This document shows, one piece after another, positions 23,864-35,370 of a stretch of DNA of 64,000 nt; positions within the stretch are counted from its first letter, which is position 1; each line of letters begins with the position of its first letter. The notes beneath the pieces were generated by a model. That model was not told where the DNA came from. It did not search any database and saw only the letters and a list, made by a program, of their open reading frames with translations. Source of the stretch: Isoetes taiwanensis (lineage: Eukaryota > Streptophyta > Lycopodiopsida > Isoetales > Isoetaceae); the NCBI GenBank assembly GCA_021234155.1, contig JAJEKV010000011.1:992001-1056000 (forward strand), in the 5' to 3' direction. A program made the translations under genes and the position numbers.

Positions 23864-24023
23864 GCATATAGCGTAACATAGTATATTGCGCATATGCATC
23901 TTACAAGATGGCATATAGCGTAACATTGCATTTGAAAATGTAGCTCATCTTGACAAATAACATTCAGTAAAACATTCACAGTGTTCACAATGTGTTAAAT
24001 AATCTCCTGTGAAAATACCAAAT
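23864..24023 (+). repeat. 160-bp direct repeat, copy 1
   Basis: This matches 24884-25043 at about 90 percent by eye. Each copy contains the module GCATATAGCGTAACAT twice. The copies are separated by 860 bases with no clear coding sequence. They could be ends of a non-autonomous element or a local duplication. Confidence 0.75.
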
Positions 24024-25570
24024 ATACATACTTCTCACCTCACTCGCCGGGAGGGATGTAGATCCTTATCCCTTACACCACTAAGCTGCCCTTTTGACAA
24101 CAGGTTTAGGGAAATTCCTATTTTCTTCATGAAATTCTTTGATTAATTTTGTTGCCCTTCTATATCTATTTCTTTGTCCTGACTCTAGATCATGGTCTTG
24201 TGTTCATGGAGGAAAAGAACCGTTGATCAGGAAGCAAAATAGGAACACAATTCATGCCTTGCAAACGCTGTTCACATCCAGAAGATTCACAAAAGTTATA
24301 TTTCTAAATTGTGAAGCGAATGGTGCTCTTCAGGCTGGTACCTTCGAAGTATTATAAAAAAGGATGTTATGGCACCGATAAGTTTGTTCCAGCATTTTGG
24401 CAATGGCAAAAAAGCGTGACCATTGTGCCACCTTTGAAATTATAATATGGCATGACAGAAATTATAATAGGAGAATGTCTTGGCCATTCACAATTTCCAC
24501 CTTTGCAATTGGAGAACATTTTTTGAATTTATGCCACTATGTTTGAGCTCATACATGAACATACTCAGAAATATGTGCACGATGAAGACGGCAAATTGTT
24601 CGTCAAGCACATTATCTAACAAAATAAATGACAATTCTAACAAAATAAACAAAACAGAATGATAATATGTGCAATTTGTTGTGATAGATATCCTCAGCAC
24701 CAATGTTATATTAATATTGCCTTTGTTTCTTTACTGGTTACTCATGAAACTAAATACTAAATATTGTGTTTCGTTGAAGCACAAAACATTTTATTAGAGA
24801 TGTTATGGTCTCCAAACATGTACATTGGTTGTGCTCAACGTGGATCATTACCACTTGGTTTCAACAATGCATCTAATAAGATGGCATATAGCATAACATA
24901 GTGTATTGCTTGTACGCATGTTACAAGATGGCATATAGCGTAACATTGCATTTGAAAATGTAGCTCATCTTGACAAACAACATTCAATAAAACATTCACA
25001 ATGTTCACAATGTGTTAAATAATCTCCTGTGAAAATACCAAATGTTACAATGTTTCTTGAATAATCTTCTAATATATGCAAAAAAGTAGGTACTTACTCA
25101 TAAACGGACACCGATTTTCCTAGATGTTAGATTGCACACTGATTGCTTAATCTTTCTTTCCAGAGATCAAAAATCAAATAAAATTTGAAGCAGTGATTGA
25201 CTTCACTGCATATGGAGTGGATAAAGAAGAGAAATGTTTGCAGCTGCTGTGCTAAATCTCTTATAACCCTAAATATAGACCTTGGGATAGTTTGTCCATA
25301 CAGCTTTCCTTCATTCCTACCACAAAAAAAAACCATAACTTGTACTTGGCATAAAGTACGCGGACAAAATGTGAACCCCTTTCATTAACCCAATTTTTAA
25401 CATTGAATTTAGTATATTGCTTCAATTAAAATTGTCCGTGCGCCATGACCTTAAATTTAATAACTTAATACTGATTTCATCATGATTACCAAGAATTAAA
25501 CTACGTCGAAAGTCTCAAAGGGAAAAATAAATAACCACCATGGCTTCTCTCTGGACTGTCTTGATTGTTA
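24024..25570. other. Non-coding interval downstream of the sugar transferase
   Basis: Apart from the second 160-bp repeat, no recognisable gene is present. A plus-strand stretch at about 24185-24357 reads as a plausible peptide fragment (TIHALQTLFTSRRFTKVIFLN) but has no family I can name and is short. Confidence 0.4.
24884..25043 (+). repeat. 160-bp direct repeat, copy 2
   Basis: This is the partner of 23864-24023. Both start at GCATATAGC and end at ATACCAAAT. Flanking sequences differ on both sides and no target duplication was seen. Confidence 0.75.
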
Positions 25571-26140
25571 AGGAGCAATCAAGTTGTTCGAGAGCTTGTT
25601 TCACACTTTAGGATACCGCATACAAACAAGAGCTTGTTTCACACTTTTAAGATACCGCATACGAAAGACAATTGATTTTTTTTTTTAAAAATTGATATAA
25701 TTTTAAACGAACTCAATGATAAGTAATTATATAAGTTCTTATATTCACATTCTCACATATGCCATATATAACAAAAGGAGCATTCAAGTTGTTCAGAAGC
25801 TTGTTTCACACTTTTAAGATACGTGCTGTGCCCAATATAAATCCTACAGATATTTCAATAATGTATCCAGGGTTCTTAACATACTCTTTAAACCAATTGT
25901 CCCACCACCATCAAACTTTTACATGCTATAGACAATGGTGGTCCACATTATAGACATGAAATTATTCAAGTCCTTACATTCACATTCTCACATATGACAT
26001 ATATAACAAAAGGAGCATTCAAGTTGTTTAGAAGCTTGTTTCACACTTTTAGGATACCTGCTATGCCCAATATGAATCCTATAAATACTCCAATAATATA
26101 TCCAGGATTCTTAATATACTCTTAAAACCAGCTATTCCAG
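25571..26140 (-). repeat. Duplicated 3' end of the LRR receptor-like gene
   Basis: The block with AAGTTGTTCAGAAGCTTGTTTCACACTTTTAAGATAC-like sequence occurs four times: about 25571-25620, 25628-25661, 25776-25905 and 26012-26140. On the minus strand the two longer copies encode a juxtamembrane segment and membrane helix (KNPGYIIG..., FILG) ending in TGA. The copy at 25905 keeps TGG TTT AAA GAG, whereas the gene-attached copy has TGG TTT TAA GAG, a stop made by one substitution. Confidence 0.75.
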
Positions 26141-28267
26141 TCTTGTTTTTCTTGTCCTTTACATGCTATAGACAATGGTGGTCCACAAAGTTCAAGATTT
26201 TCCTCAAATGATGATGCATTGTACCTTGTGTCACAATGGTTGTATGTTGGAATAGGCACACTTAAGTTGTTGTGAGACAATGTAAACACTCCCATATTGT
26301 TGAAGCTACATAGGACAGATGGGATTGTACCACTTAACATATTCCATGAAAGATCCAATGATTCCATAAGCTTAAGGTTTCCTAATTGCCAAGGTATTTC
26401 TCCCCTGAAATTATTATGAGACAAGTTCAATTGCCCGAGTAATGCAAGCTTACCCATGGACCCACTCAAGTTATTGTTGGACATATCAAATGATGCTCTT
26501 TTGATCCTTAAGTCGTTATAAAATTCATGAGAAACATCCTTCCAATTGATAGTGATGTCAAACCCTGTCAAAGTATGGAATTTCAAAGTGAGTTGTCCAA
26601 TAACTCTCATTTTGAAGCCAAATGAGTCCGAACAGATCTTCTGGCAACCTGCCTATAAGTTTATTATTTGATAGATCCAGAATTGTTATGTTCCTCAGAG
26701 TTCCAATACCATAAGTTATTGTGCCTTCTAGATCATCAAGATTGCATAACTGTGGGAGTGGCCCCGAAAACATGTTATGACTGAAATCTGCAACCAATGT
26801 TGCAGTCTGATTTTGAAAACCTAGGCTTGGAATTCGCCCTGTCAAATAATTATGTTGTAATTCAATGGTGATGAAGTCCGAGATGTTGAGGTGAGGCGGT
26901 ATTTCACCAGTGAGGTGGTTGTTGTATAGTCTCAAATAATCCAGAGAACTAAAATTTCCAAACCCAAGAGGTATTCTGCCTTCCAACTTATTACTGTGCA
27001 GATCCAAGATATTTAGAACCTTGAGCTTGCTTAGATCTGGAATATTACCTGTCAAGGCATTTTCTGAAAGTTCCAAGAAAATAAGAGCAGATAGATTGGC
27101 AAGCTCATTTGGCACATGACCGATCAAACTATTTTTGGCTAGCAGCATAAATTTCAGATAAGAGAGGCTACCTAGCTGAGGTGGAATATTGCCTACAATA
27201 CTGTTGGAAGAAAGATCTAGTTCTCGAAGGTTAGAACATTTGCTTAGCTCGACTGGAATACCACCTGTTAGAGCATTAGATCCAAGAGAAAAATATAGCA
27301 GAGCAGAGCAGTTGGCAAATAATTCGCTGGGGATGCTACCAGATAGATGATTATCTGTGAGATACAAATGAGAGAGGGAAGACTGCATACCTAGAATAGG
27401 AATATTGCCAGTGAGGATATTAGAATCCAGATACAACTGTGTGAGAGCAGGACATTTGCCCAACTCAGTTGGGATATCCCCTGTTAAATTGTTAGAAGAA
27501 AAAAGCAATCCATTGGATTCAAGATGCAATAGTCGGAGCGCCGAACGCTCAGTAAACAATTCTTTTGGGATGTTACCTGATAAATTGTTGTTGTCCAGAG
27601 ATAGTTCTTGGAGAGCAGAACAATTACCCATCTCTTTAGAAATGCTACCCGTCAAGTTATTGTAGCTCAGAATTAGATATCTGAGAGCAGAGCAGCGATT
27701 GAACAATTGAGTTGGGATATTTCCCTTGAGTGCATTCTTATCAAGATAAAGCTCTTGGAGTGCAGAACATTTACCCAACTCTATAGGAATGTTCCCCGTC
27801 AATCTATTCATGCCCAGATTCAAGATCTTAAGTGCTGAGCAATTACCCAACTCTCTAGGCATGTTGCCACTCAATCTATTTCCACCCAGATTCATGAGCT
27901 TTAGGGCAGAACCGTTTCCCAACTCTGCAGGAATGTCACGTGTCAAAGCATTCCCTTCAAGATCCAAGGAGTTTAATGCAGATAATGAACCAAAACGTGC
28001 AGGAGTAGAACCTTTAATATGGCTGTATGTTATACTCAGTTTCTGCACACCTCTGCACTTGCATAATTCGTCTCCCAGTGCTCCATAGAGGCCAAATTCT
28101 TCTTCATAAAACTTGGATCCAAGGTTTATAGCCTGGACATGTCTTGAGGAGTGATGACAGGTGATTCCTGTCCACTTGCACATTTGTGTCCTATTCTTGT
28201 CATTCCAATCCTGCAATATATTATGTGAAGAACCTAAGAATTTATTGTCCTGGCTGCACATATGCAA
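26122..28267 (-). pseudogene. LRR receptor-like protein (PSKR/RLP type), frameshifted
   Basis: A 569-codon frame (28267-26558) holds an N-terminal LRR cap (WNDKNRTQMCKWTGITCHH) and about 20 plant-type LRRs with the NxLxGxIP core. The second frame (26610-26122) continues with the island-like DITINWK region, further LRRs (LNLSHNNFRGEIPWQLG, SLDLSWNMLSGTIPS) and the ending ELCGPPLSIAC. One base is missing at the switch near 26580. The last frame stops at 26122 just before a membrane helix. Such proteins sit in the plasma membrane and sense peptides or pathogen signals. No kinase domain is present. The signal peptide is not in this frame; an AG acceptor near 28257 suggests an upstream exon. Confidence 0.85.
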
Positions 28268-30530
28268 TTATTTACAGCAGTTATGATATACCATGCTTTG
28301 AGGAATCTAGGCGAGAGCACAAAGCACACATGTAGAAAAATGTATCAGAAAGCTAGGCAATGCCAGGAAAACCTACTGCCATCCCGGAAGCATGTAAACA
28401 CAGAGATCAACCAATTGCTATCATTCAAAACCCTAAGCGCCCAAGTAGAAAAGAGATTACTTTTCTTAATAGAAAGCAACTCAGGTATTACTTGTCCGGA
28501 ATCGAACACATCTGTCCATCTATAGCTAACTAAGCCAAAGCAACAACGTAGCCAAAAATACTATCTCTTCCATCACAGATCAGAGGTCCTCTTCAGTGCA
28601 TAAATTGGCAAGTGCACAAATTGGTATGCTGCTTCATGTTCCTTCACCAGGTCATAGTGATGCGTGCAATGCACAGGCACTTGCATGCATGCCAGAGAAA
28701 AACTACATACATTCTCGAGACCAGACATTCTCGAAGCATATCTCCTGCATCAAGCATTTCTTGAACCATTCGTAGAAGGCAGGAGAACTTAAAAAATACC
28801 TGTTGGGTTATGCCTGAGAATCCCTGCCTGCACGGTGGTACCACAGACCCAAGATCTCAAACTATATACAGACAGAGCTCAAGCTTCAAGATCGCATACC
28901 ATAACGCAATCCGGATTCCAAAATTTCAATGCCCGAGAAGCCGCCATAACCAGAATGCCAGAATGCATCGCTGAATCCAGGGCTTTGCCATGGTGCCGGC
29001 CTGCATCATGCCGGTTAGGCGGTTCGAAGAGCATCGAGCTACAACAGGGCTGACCGGGCATTTACTGGCAGCAGCCAGTTTTTAGCAGTCACCAGCATAT
29101 CCTAAGCATATGCTGGCATATACCTGGATATACCCACAAACCCACATAAACAAGGGTTTGCCCCCCTAGGGGCAACCCAAAAACAGAAAGAAGTTGAAGA
29201 ATTAGTTGTATAGTTTATATGTGAAATCTACCAATCCTGTTTCAATAAACATTCTCGTTGTTTTCTTTTTTAATAATCTTATCTTAACATATACAAGAAT
29301 TTAGCACCGGCGGAGCCGGCGCCATAGGCATTCCTGAAGGTCAAACCCCAGTGGGATCAATTTTCATATATGAATGTTGATATGGTTAAATTTTCAAGTT
29401 CGTTCTAGTTAATTCTTTGTCACTTGCAGTTTGGCCTGATATGAAAGATGAGCACGATGAATTTGGCTTAACTTTTTAGCCTCTAGGCGCGCAAGTGAAA
29501 TGGCTAGATTTGTGATATTCAGTTTATTAGGAATATGAGTGTATCTATTATGCAAAATTAGAGTAATTCCATCACAAGAATGTGTTGTTTTATTGTTAAG
29601 ATGACAGGCTAGAGATGATTAAGTCTTAACATAGAATTACGCAATGAATTTGCTCAAATTTATTTTGTTGTTGAACATCATATATGTTAAATTTAAAGCA
29701 AAGAAGAGATGATGGCAATATTTATTTTGAAATTGAAAATGTTGAGTGGTGACATAAAATCCTATAAATCACAAATTGAGATTCCACTCTTACAGTTTTA
29801 ATACTCATATAGATCAAGACATTTGTTATTAGAATTCATATTCCTCAAATTGCAATCTGGAATCTATATCATGCTCCCTTGCAATGTCCCTAATGATTCA
29901 TTCAATTTCTGTCCTGAGATCCTTTTTTTCTTGCTCAATTTCTGCTTTCAAATCTGCTTTGGCCTGCTAAATTCAATCAATTTTTTTCCACTCTGGTTCT
30001 CTTGAAAATCTGTTGGCATCTCCTTCGCAGAGTTAAAAATATCTTTTGCATCATTCTTCCTGCTTATGATTAAGATATCGGCCCTTTGGATGTCGAAAAT
30101 GAACATGAATTTCCATTAGGACTAGAGTTCTTTTTGGCAATGTTTTTAAGGCTTCTAAAAAGTGACTGAATGGGTGAGCGAGGAGATGAGTGTGTGTGTG
30201 TGACGGGGAGGGGATGGACAGTGAGAGAGGTGAAGTGAATTGTTTGTCAAAACCATTAGGTCTATAAGACATATTACATTACAAACAAAAAATCTTATCA
30301 TCGGGTATGAAGTTATTACTCGTCGTTCTCTCCTTCTCATCGCCACTATCAACTCCCACAAGTTGTTGAAACATCCGGCATGTCTCTCTGATATATTTAC
30401 TTCATCTAATCATGGGTGTCCATGCTACGATCATGTAGACCTTACCATTTGGAATACATATTTAACAAAGCATCTTCTATTACGTTTGCAAATAAACGAC
30501 AATGACTAAATTTATCTGTAGGTAAATCTT
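28268..30530. other. Intergenic, no gene recognised
   Basis: There is no convincing coding sequence. Features seen are a GC palindrome CACCGGCGGAGCCGGCGCC near 29305, a short GT repeat near 30188-30200 and a T-rich stretch around 29900-30000. The missing first exon of the LRR gene may be in 28300-28900 but could not be located. Confidence 0.45.
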
Positions 30531-30726
30531 CTAAAGAAAGGCACACGCACCAACAATAATTGTAAAGCTGATACGATTTGGTTCTATCTGATGAACCAAC
30601 TGTTGAAATGGTTGAAAGACTTTGTTAGAATCATGTTTCCTATATGCAGCGATTACATTGTTGCAAAAAAAAAATTGTTGAGGGATTACATGAAACCTGC
30701 TCAAGAGGTGCTCCAAACTACCACAA
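30531..30726 (-). pseudogene. PPR gene, downstream fragment (left of the transposon)
   Basis: The minus strand encodes CGSLEHLLSRFHV, then NNVIAAYRKHDSNKVFQPF and IEPNRISFTIIVGACA, which are pentatricopeptide repeats of the plant P-L-S type. It continues exactly from the fragment at 38361 once the transposon and one copy of ACAA are removed. Intact relatives bind organellar RNA for editing or processing. A frame change near 30660 (A-run) and the insertion make this copy non-functional. Confidence 0.85.
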
Positions 30727-30872
30727 GGGTGTAAAATCGCTAGTGGGGTACAACTTTTGGCGAAGCGTTTAAGCACTTTAAGTGCTAAAACTCGCGGACG
30801 TCGAAGCCCGTCACGCCCTTCTCCCTCCTTTTCCCCTGGGCGCAAAAACTCAGATCAGTGTTTCACTGTTGA

Positions 30873-32623
30873 CGATGGAGGCATGGAGCGCGGATGATTT
30901 TCACACCATCAGAGGTCTGTGCAATTCGGGGGTGAAGCCCCACGAGGAAGAAGCTTGGTTGGAAAATAATGTCACGGATCGAGATTGAGATTCTGTTTGG
31001 ACAAAGAAGTTGAACAAGGGAAAGATAAAATGGCACTGTGCAAAGGAGCATCTTCAAGAGAAGTTGGAAACACTCTGCCGAAAAATCTACAAGAATTGTC
31101 ACAACAAAGAAGTAAGAAAGCAACTGGCCCTTGCTTTTGCGTTTGAAAATTGCACTAGATCAATACTTGCACCGAGGAACACAAAGTAAACCGGGGCTTT
31201 TTCTTGCGGCAATGTCAAAGATACCACAACAATAGACAAGTAAAAACAGAGGCGATGTTGTAGCACATGTTAGGAAAACTGAAATGAAGGCAAAGCCAAA
31301 GGTGGCAAATTTGGATCAAATGAGGTCGAGGCATGTGATGAAAACATAAAACCTTAGAGAATGCAAAGACAAGAGATTGGAAAATCAGTTTTACTTATCA
31401 CAAAGAATCTGGAAGCAAAAGAGGGAAGTGAGCTGAAAGGCAATGAGAAGGCCTCGAATTACAGAAAATGATATTGGAAGAGGCTGGGTTTTAAGACAAG
31501 CCACAAATGATTTGGCTACAAAACAGAGGAGTTCAAGCTTAATCCAACATGTGAGTTGGAGGCGAAATTAAAGATTTGGAGCAGATCGTCCGGATGGAAA
31601 CTTGGCAATGGAACAAGGTATAAAAAGCAATGAACCCTACATCCGTTAATGAGCAGGTCAAACGTAAACTCAAACTTGAGGAGGAGTTAAAAGTTCTCGA
31701 AGAAGAACAGAGACTTCGCATTTCTACATAAACAATTTGTGGAAGCTGAAAATGGATACTCCTGCAACATTTAGCATCTCTACTATTATACGAGATAAGT
31801 TGCTAGTGGAAGATCCATTTTATACATGTTCTAAGATGTGGTCCGGAATTCAAGAAAGCTTCGGGTTAAGTTTAGCAATCGAATTGCCAACATGAGTATC
31901 ATATAGCTTGTTGTTCATTGTTGAGAGGAGGACAATGTATTCATGGTTGCTCCGAAAGGTGCCGAGGGTGTATTTTGACGAGCTAGGTTTTGGCCATGTT
32001 GCGTGTGCTTCAAATAGTACACCAAAAAGGATGTGTTAATCCGTCCGCAATTGAGGTCTCACCGATTCGGGGTTCAAAGAAGGACAATGGTGCCATTTGA
32101 AGATGCACAACACCCGCAAAGTCCTATAGAGTACAATCAATTGTGATGATTTGATTGCAACAAATGAGTAACCACCACCACCAGTCCAAGAAGTCGTCCA
32201 AGAAGCTATAGAAGAAGTCAGAAAACAAAGGACCGGCCAGGGAAAAACAACAGACCCGATTGACAGGCATAATAACTGAAGCACCTAAGGAAGTTGAGGG
32301 AGTAATTCCATCGGATGAGGGCAACTTGGCTGAATATTTTAAAGGAAAGGGGGCGTAAGAACAAAGAGGGATAAGCTGGAGGATAGCAAAGTAGTTGTTC
32401 GGGCTACAAGAAAGAGAACAAGAAGTAGCTATGCAAAAGATGCAGTGAAGCGGTCTCAATCATGACACCACACATATCGAAGTGTGTTCTGAAGAAAATG
32501 CAGAATCAGGCCCTCAAGTTTCAGGTGAGCCTGATCTTCAACAAGTGATTGCTGCCATTACTAACCCTGGAAAGGGGGTATGGGCATTGTTGGGCAAGAA
32601 GGCCACAACTTAGTGTTGATTAA
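30873..32623 (+). pseudogene. Upstream exons of the transposon plus-strand gene, decayed
   Basis: A frame from ATG 30873 encodes MEAWSADDFHTIRGLCNSG and continues, after one in-frame TGA near 30987, through WHCAKEHLQEKLETLCRKI to about 31190. Further coding-like pieces are MNPTSVNEQVKRKLKLEEE near 31630, LLVEDPFYTCSKMWSGIQ near 31800, PPPPVQEVVQEAIEEVRKQ near 32180, and an open 50-codon stretch at about 32463-32613 ending VWALLGKKATT. They appear to precede the FCP1-like domain as exons of one gene, with several stops. I recognise no domain in them. Confidence 0.45.
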
Positions 32624-32783
32624 AACATTGAATATTATTGATTTTCTTTTGTTGCATTCACTGTAGGATTACCAGTTCATTTACGTTAGGTTAGAGAATC
32701 CTCTTTGTTGATCTGAAAAGGTTTCCACATTCAACCCATTTTTCATTTTCATCTTCATCTATTTATTCATGTAGTAATTCCTG

Positions 32784-33538
32784 TTGTGTAGGTATTCAGG
32801 ATGTTCCAACGTACTAAATATTGATTTGCCAGCCAAAGATAAACTCATTGTCTTGGATTTAAATGGTGTGTTGGTAAAAACATTTGGTGCAAATGAACAC
32901 ATACGCTTGGAAGCAGGATTGACAATGACATACACTAGCAGAAAGAAAGTGATATTCAGACCAGAAGCAGTGTTCTTCTTGAAGACTTTGTTACAGAAGT
33001 GTTGTGTTGGTATATGGTCATCAATGCAACTCTCCAATGTGGAAGATGTGCTGCAAGTACTATGTCCAGATTTGAGGGACAGATTTGAATTTGTATGGGG
33101 ACAGGAAAAATGTGTGCAGACCAGTTTTCACCACCCTAACAAACCTGGCTGTCCAGTCATGATGAAGCCACTTGGGAAAATATATGAGTCATACCCAAGA
33201 TTCTCGGGTAAGACTTTGCTTCTTGATGATTCATTGTACAAGTCTTACCTTAGCAGTCCCTGGAAATTTCTGCGGGTTTTGCATTCAAGATGGATGTCCA
33301 TGATGAAGTGCTACCAATTACTCACCCCAAAGATAGAAGAAATACTTGCAGGCCAAAGACCGAGGAAGAAATGAAGTTCTTGGTGAAGAATACACATAGA
33401 TACAAGCCTTGGCCTAAGACAGATAGAAAGATTATGAAGCTATGCTTGGAAAGACTTTTCGGAAAAGCGATTCGCTTTGGGTTTGTGAAGGAGGAATTGG
33501 AGAAGGTTTATGGTGATGACGCTTGTCATTCTCCATGA
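32784..33538 (+). pseudogene. FCP1/HAD-like phosphatase domain carried by the transposon
   Basis: An AG acceptor at 32791 opens a 196-codon frame with HAD motif I as LIVLDLNGVLV (Asp25, then Asn27 where FCP1 enzymes have a second Asp), the WSS motif at residues 78-80 and LLLDDS at 145-150. This is the plant NIF/FCP1-homology fold that acts on RNA polymerase II C-terminal domain or related phosphoproteins; Asn for the second Asp is common in plant members annotated as non-canonical. After about 33260 the coding frame appears to shift by one base into 33290-33538, a basic tail ending GDDACHSP. The gene is convergent with the transposase gene. Confidence 0.7.
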
Positions 33539-34486
33539 TTATTGGCCTGTTTGTCATTTATTTAGGCCAAGGAATCCTACACTTTTCATGTACCATCTTT
33601 ATCTTAATTTAAGAATGTTTTTGCTATATTGTTTATGTAGTTCAATGCAGACTTGTCTATAAGTTTTTGCTATATTGTTTATATATACTTCAATGCTGAC
33701 TGAAAGGGATGCTTAAAACTTATCAAGTGCTTAAAAAACAAAATTGCCTGCAAGTGCTCTGGTTTGAGTCTTAATGGCAGATACTGCTTATTGTCTTGCA
33801 GTGACAGATACTTTTATGTAGTTGCTTAATGTCATCATGTGCTTACTGTCATGCAGGTAAGGTGCAGTGCTTATTGTTAAGCCATATAACTATTTAAAGG
33901 TAGCTGTTTATTGCATAAGTGCTCGTGTGTTCCAGTGCTTACTCACTGGCACTGCTGAAAGTGATTAAAATGCTTAGTGTTTGAAACTAATGAAAGAGCT
34001 AGAGCACTGTTACATTCAAGCAGAATCTGAATGGACTGCACAGGAATTCGAACTTCATAAATTTGATAGATAGACAAAAATAACATTTCATAGATGAAGA
34101 AGAAGAGATCTCAATGAAACAAGAAACAAAGTTACAACAAAGTTTGATGGTAAACAAGATTGTTTATAAAAAAAGGCCATTAGGCCAATGTACAAAATTT
34201 TTACAAAATTTTTACAAAATTTTGACCCTGAGGCCAGTGTATTCTTCAAAGGGGGTGTCTTCTTCAAAGGGGGGTTGTCTTCTTTATCAAGGGGGTGTCT
34301 TCTTCAAGGGGGTGTCTTCTTCAAGGGGGGGTGTCTTCTTCAAGGGGGTGTCTTCTTCATCTTCATCTGCTCCTGCATTCATTCTCCATCTGCAACAAAT
34401 GAAACAAACGAAAAATTAAACAAACGAAAAATTAAACAAACGAAGATTAAACAAACGAAAAAATGAAAACAGAAAACAAATGAAAA
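33539..34486. other. Transposon interior, non-coding
   Basis: This is AT-rich sequence between the two convergent gene sets, with recurrent short GTGCTTA/TGCTTAAT motifs at 33710-33970. These resemble the AAGTGCT motifs near both transposon ends and could be transposase-binding repeats, though this is speculative. A minisatellite is at 34236-34357. Confidence 0.4.
34236..34357 (+). repeat. Minisatellite, unit about 18 bp
   Basis: Six to seven tandem copies of GGGGGTGTCTTCTTCAA with variable G-run length. The strand is strongly purine/pyrimidine-biased in blocks, so it may be slippage-prone or form unusual structure. It lies inside the transposon. Confidence 0.8.
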
Positions 34487-34873
34487 TTTGCATGTACCTT
34501 TAAGGAAAGCCCTGAGCTCCTCCAAGTCGGCTTCCTCGTCTTCCTCTTCCTCTTCCTCTTCCTCTTCTTCCTCTTCCTCTTTCTCTTCTTCTTCTTATCC
34601 CTATCCATCCTCGCATCACGGGGCGGTGACATATTCCTGCGAATTCATTTCCGATTCCTCATTTTCTGATTCCTCATAGGAATCAGAAGATGAGGAATCG
34701 GAATCAGACTCCTCAAACTGGGAGGCAGTAGAGTGGGCGGGAGAGGAGGCAGCAGAGTGGGAGGCAGCAAGCACTTCCGGCAGAGGCGGGAAGAGTGGAG
34801 GGAACACCTCTTCGACGCTTAGTAAGCGCCGCTTCGAGGTGACCTCCGGCTCCTCGCTATGTGCTCGCTTCAT
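34487..34873 (-). CDS. Small acidic-then-basic low-complexity frame in the transposon
   Basis: From ATG 34873 the minus strand encodes MKRAHSEEPEVTSKRRLLS, then a Ser/Ala/Pro-rich stretch and an acidic Ser-Asp-Glu tract ending at 34616. An overlapping frame (34632 onward) is a Lys-Arg tract. They could be two exons of one nuclear-type protein or a low-complexity accident from a TCC/TTC repeat. No family is recognised. The KRRLLS-like start might act as a nuclear signal, by inference. Confidence 0.35.
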
Positions 34874-35370
34874 GCCGGAGGATTGGGAGGAATGCGGATT
34901 GGGCGGAGTGCAGAGGAGGAATTGGCGGGCGGATGAATTGGCGGAGAGCTTGTAGGCGGAGCGTGAGCTTGTGGGCGCCTACTGCTTAAGTCCTGTGCTT
35001 AGGCGCGTCAGTGTACGATAAACCTCACACGCGCCGGAACAATTAATTCGTAACCAGGCTGCAATATTTCGTATGACTACTCGAATTGACACATGTCACA
35101 TCGAGGAAACGCCTTGACAATATAATTTTGCCAAGAATGTTGGGATAGTGATGGTACCAAAATAAATAATTGAACCTTATTCCAATGTCACAAATCTACA
35201 TTCTTATAAACAACAATTCAATCTTCATTTCGAAGTACGTGTCCATGCACACCACCCTTGTGCATCCTCACTATTGTTAATATATATAAAAATATGTGCT
35301 TACATGCTTAGGTGCTGGAACAACAAATCACTTGAAAAGAATAACATCAATTTCGTTAAGTGTCAAACAA

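Noticed and set aside
28262-28525. Plus-strand peptide TEINQLLSFKTL resembling an LRR N-terminal cap
   Set aside because: The LRR gene is on the opposite strand, and the match is short and likely accidental.
34447-34632. Lys/Arg-rich 61-codon frame as an independent gene
   Set aside because: It is encoded by a TCC/TTC simple repeat. At most it is a tail of the preceding acidic frame.
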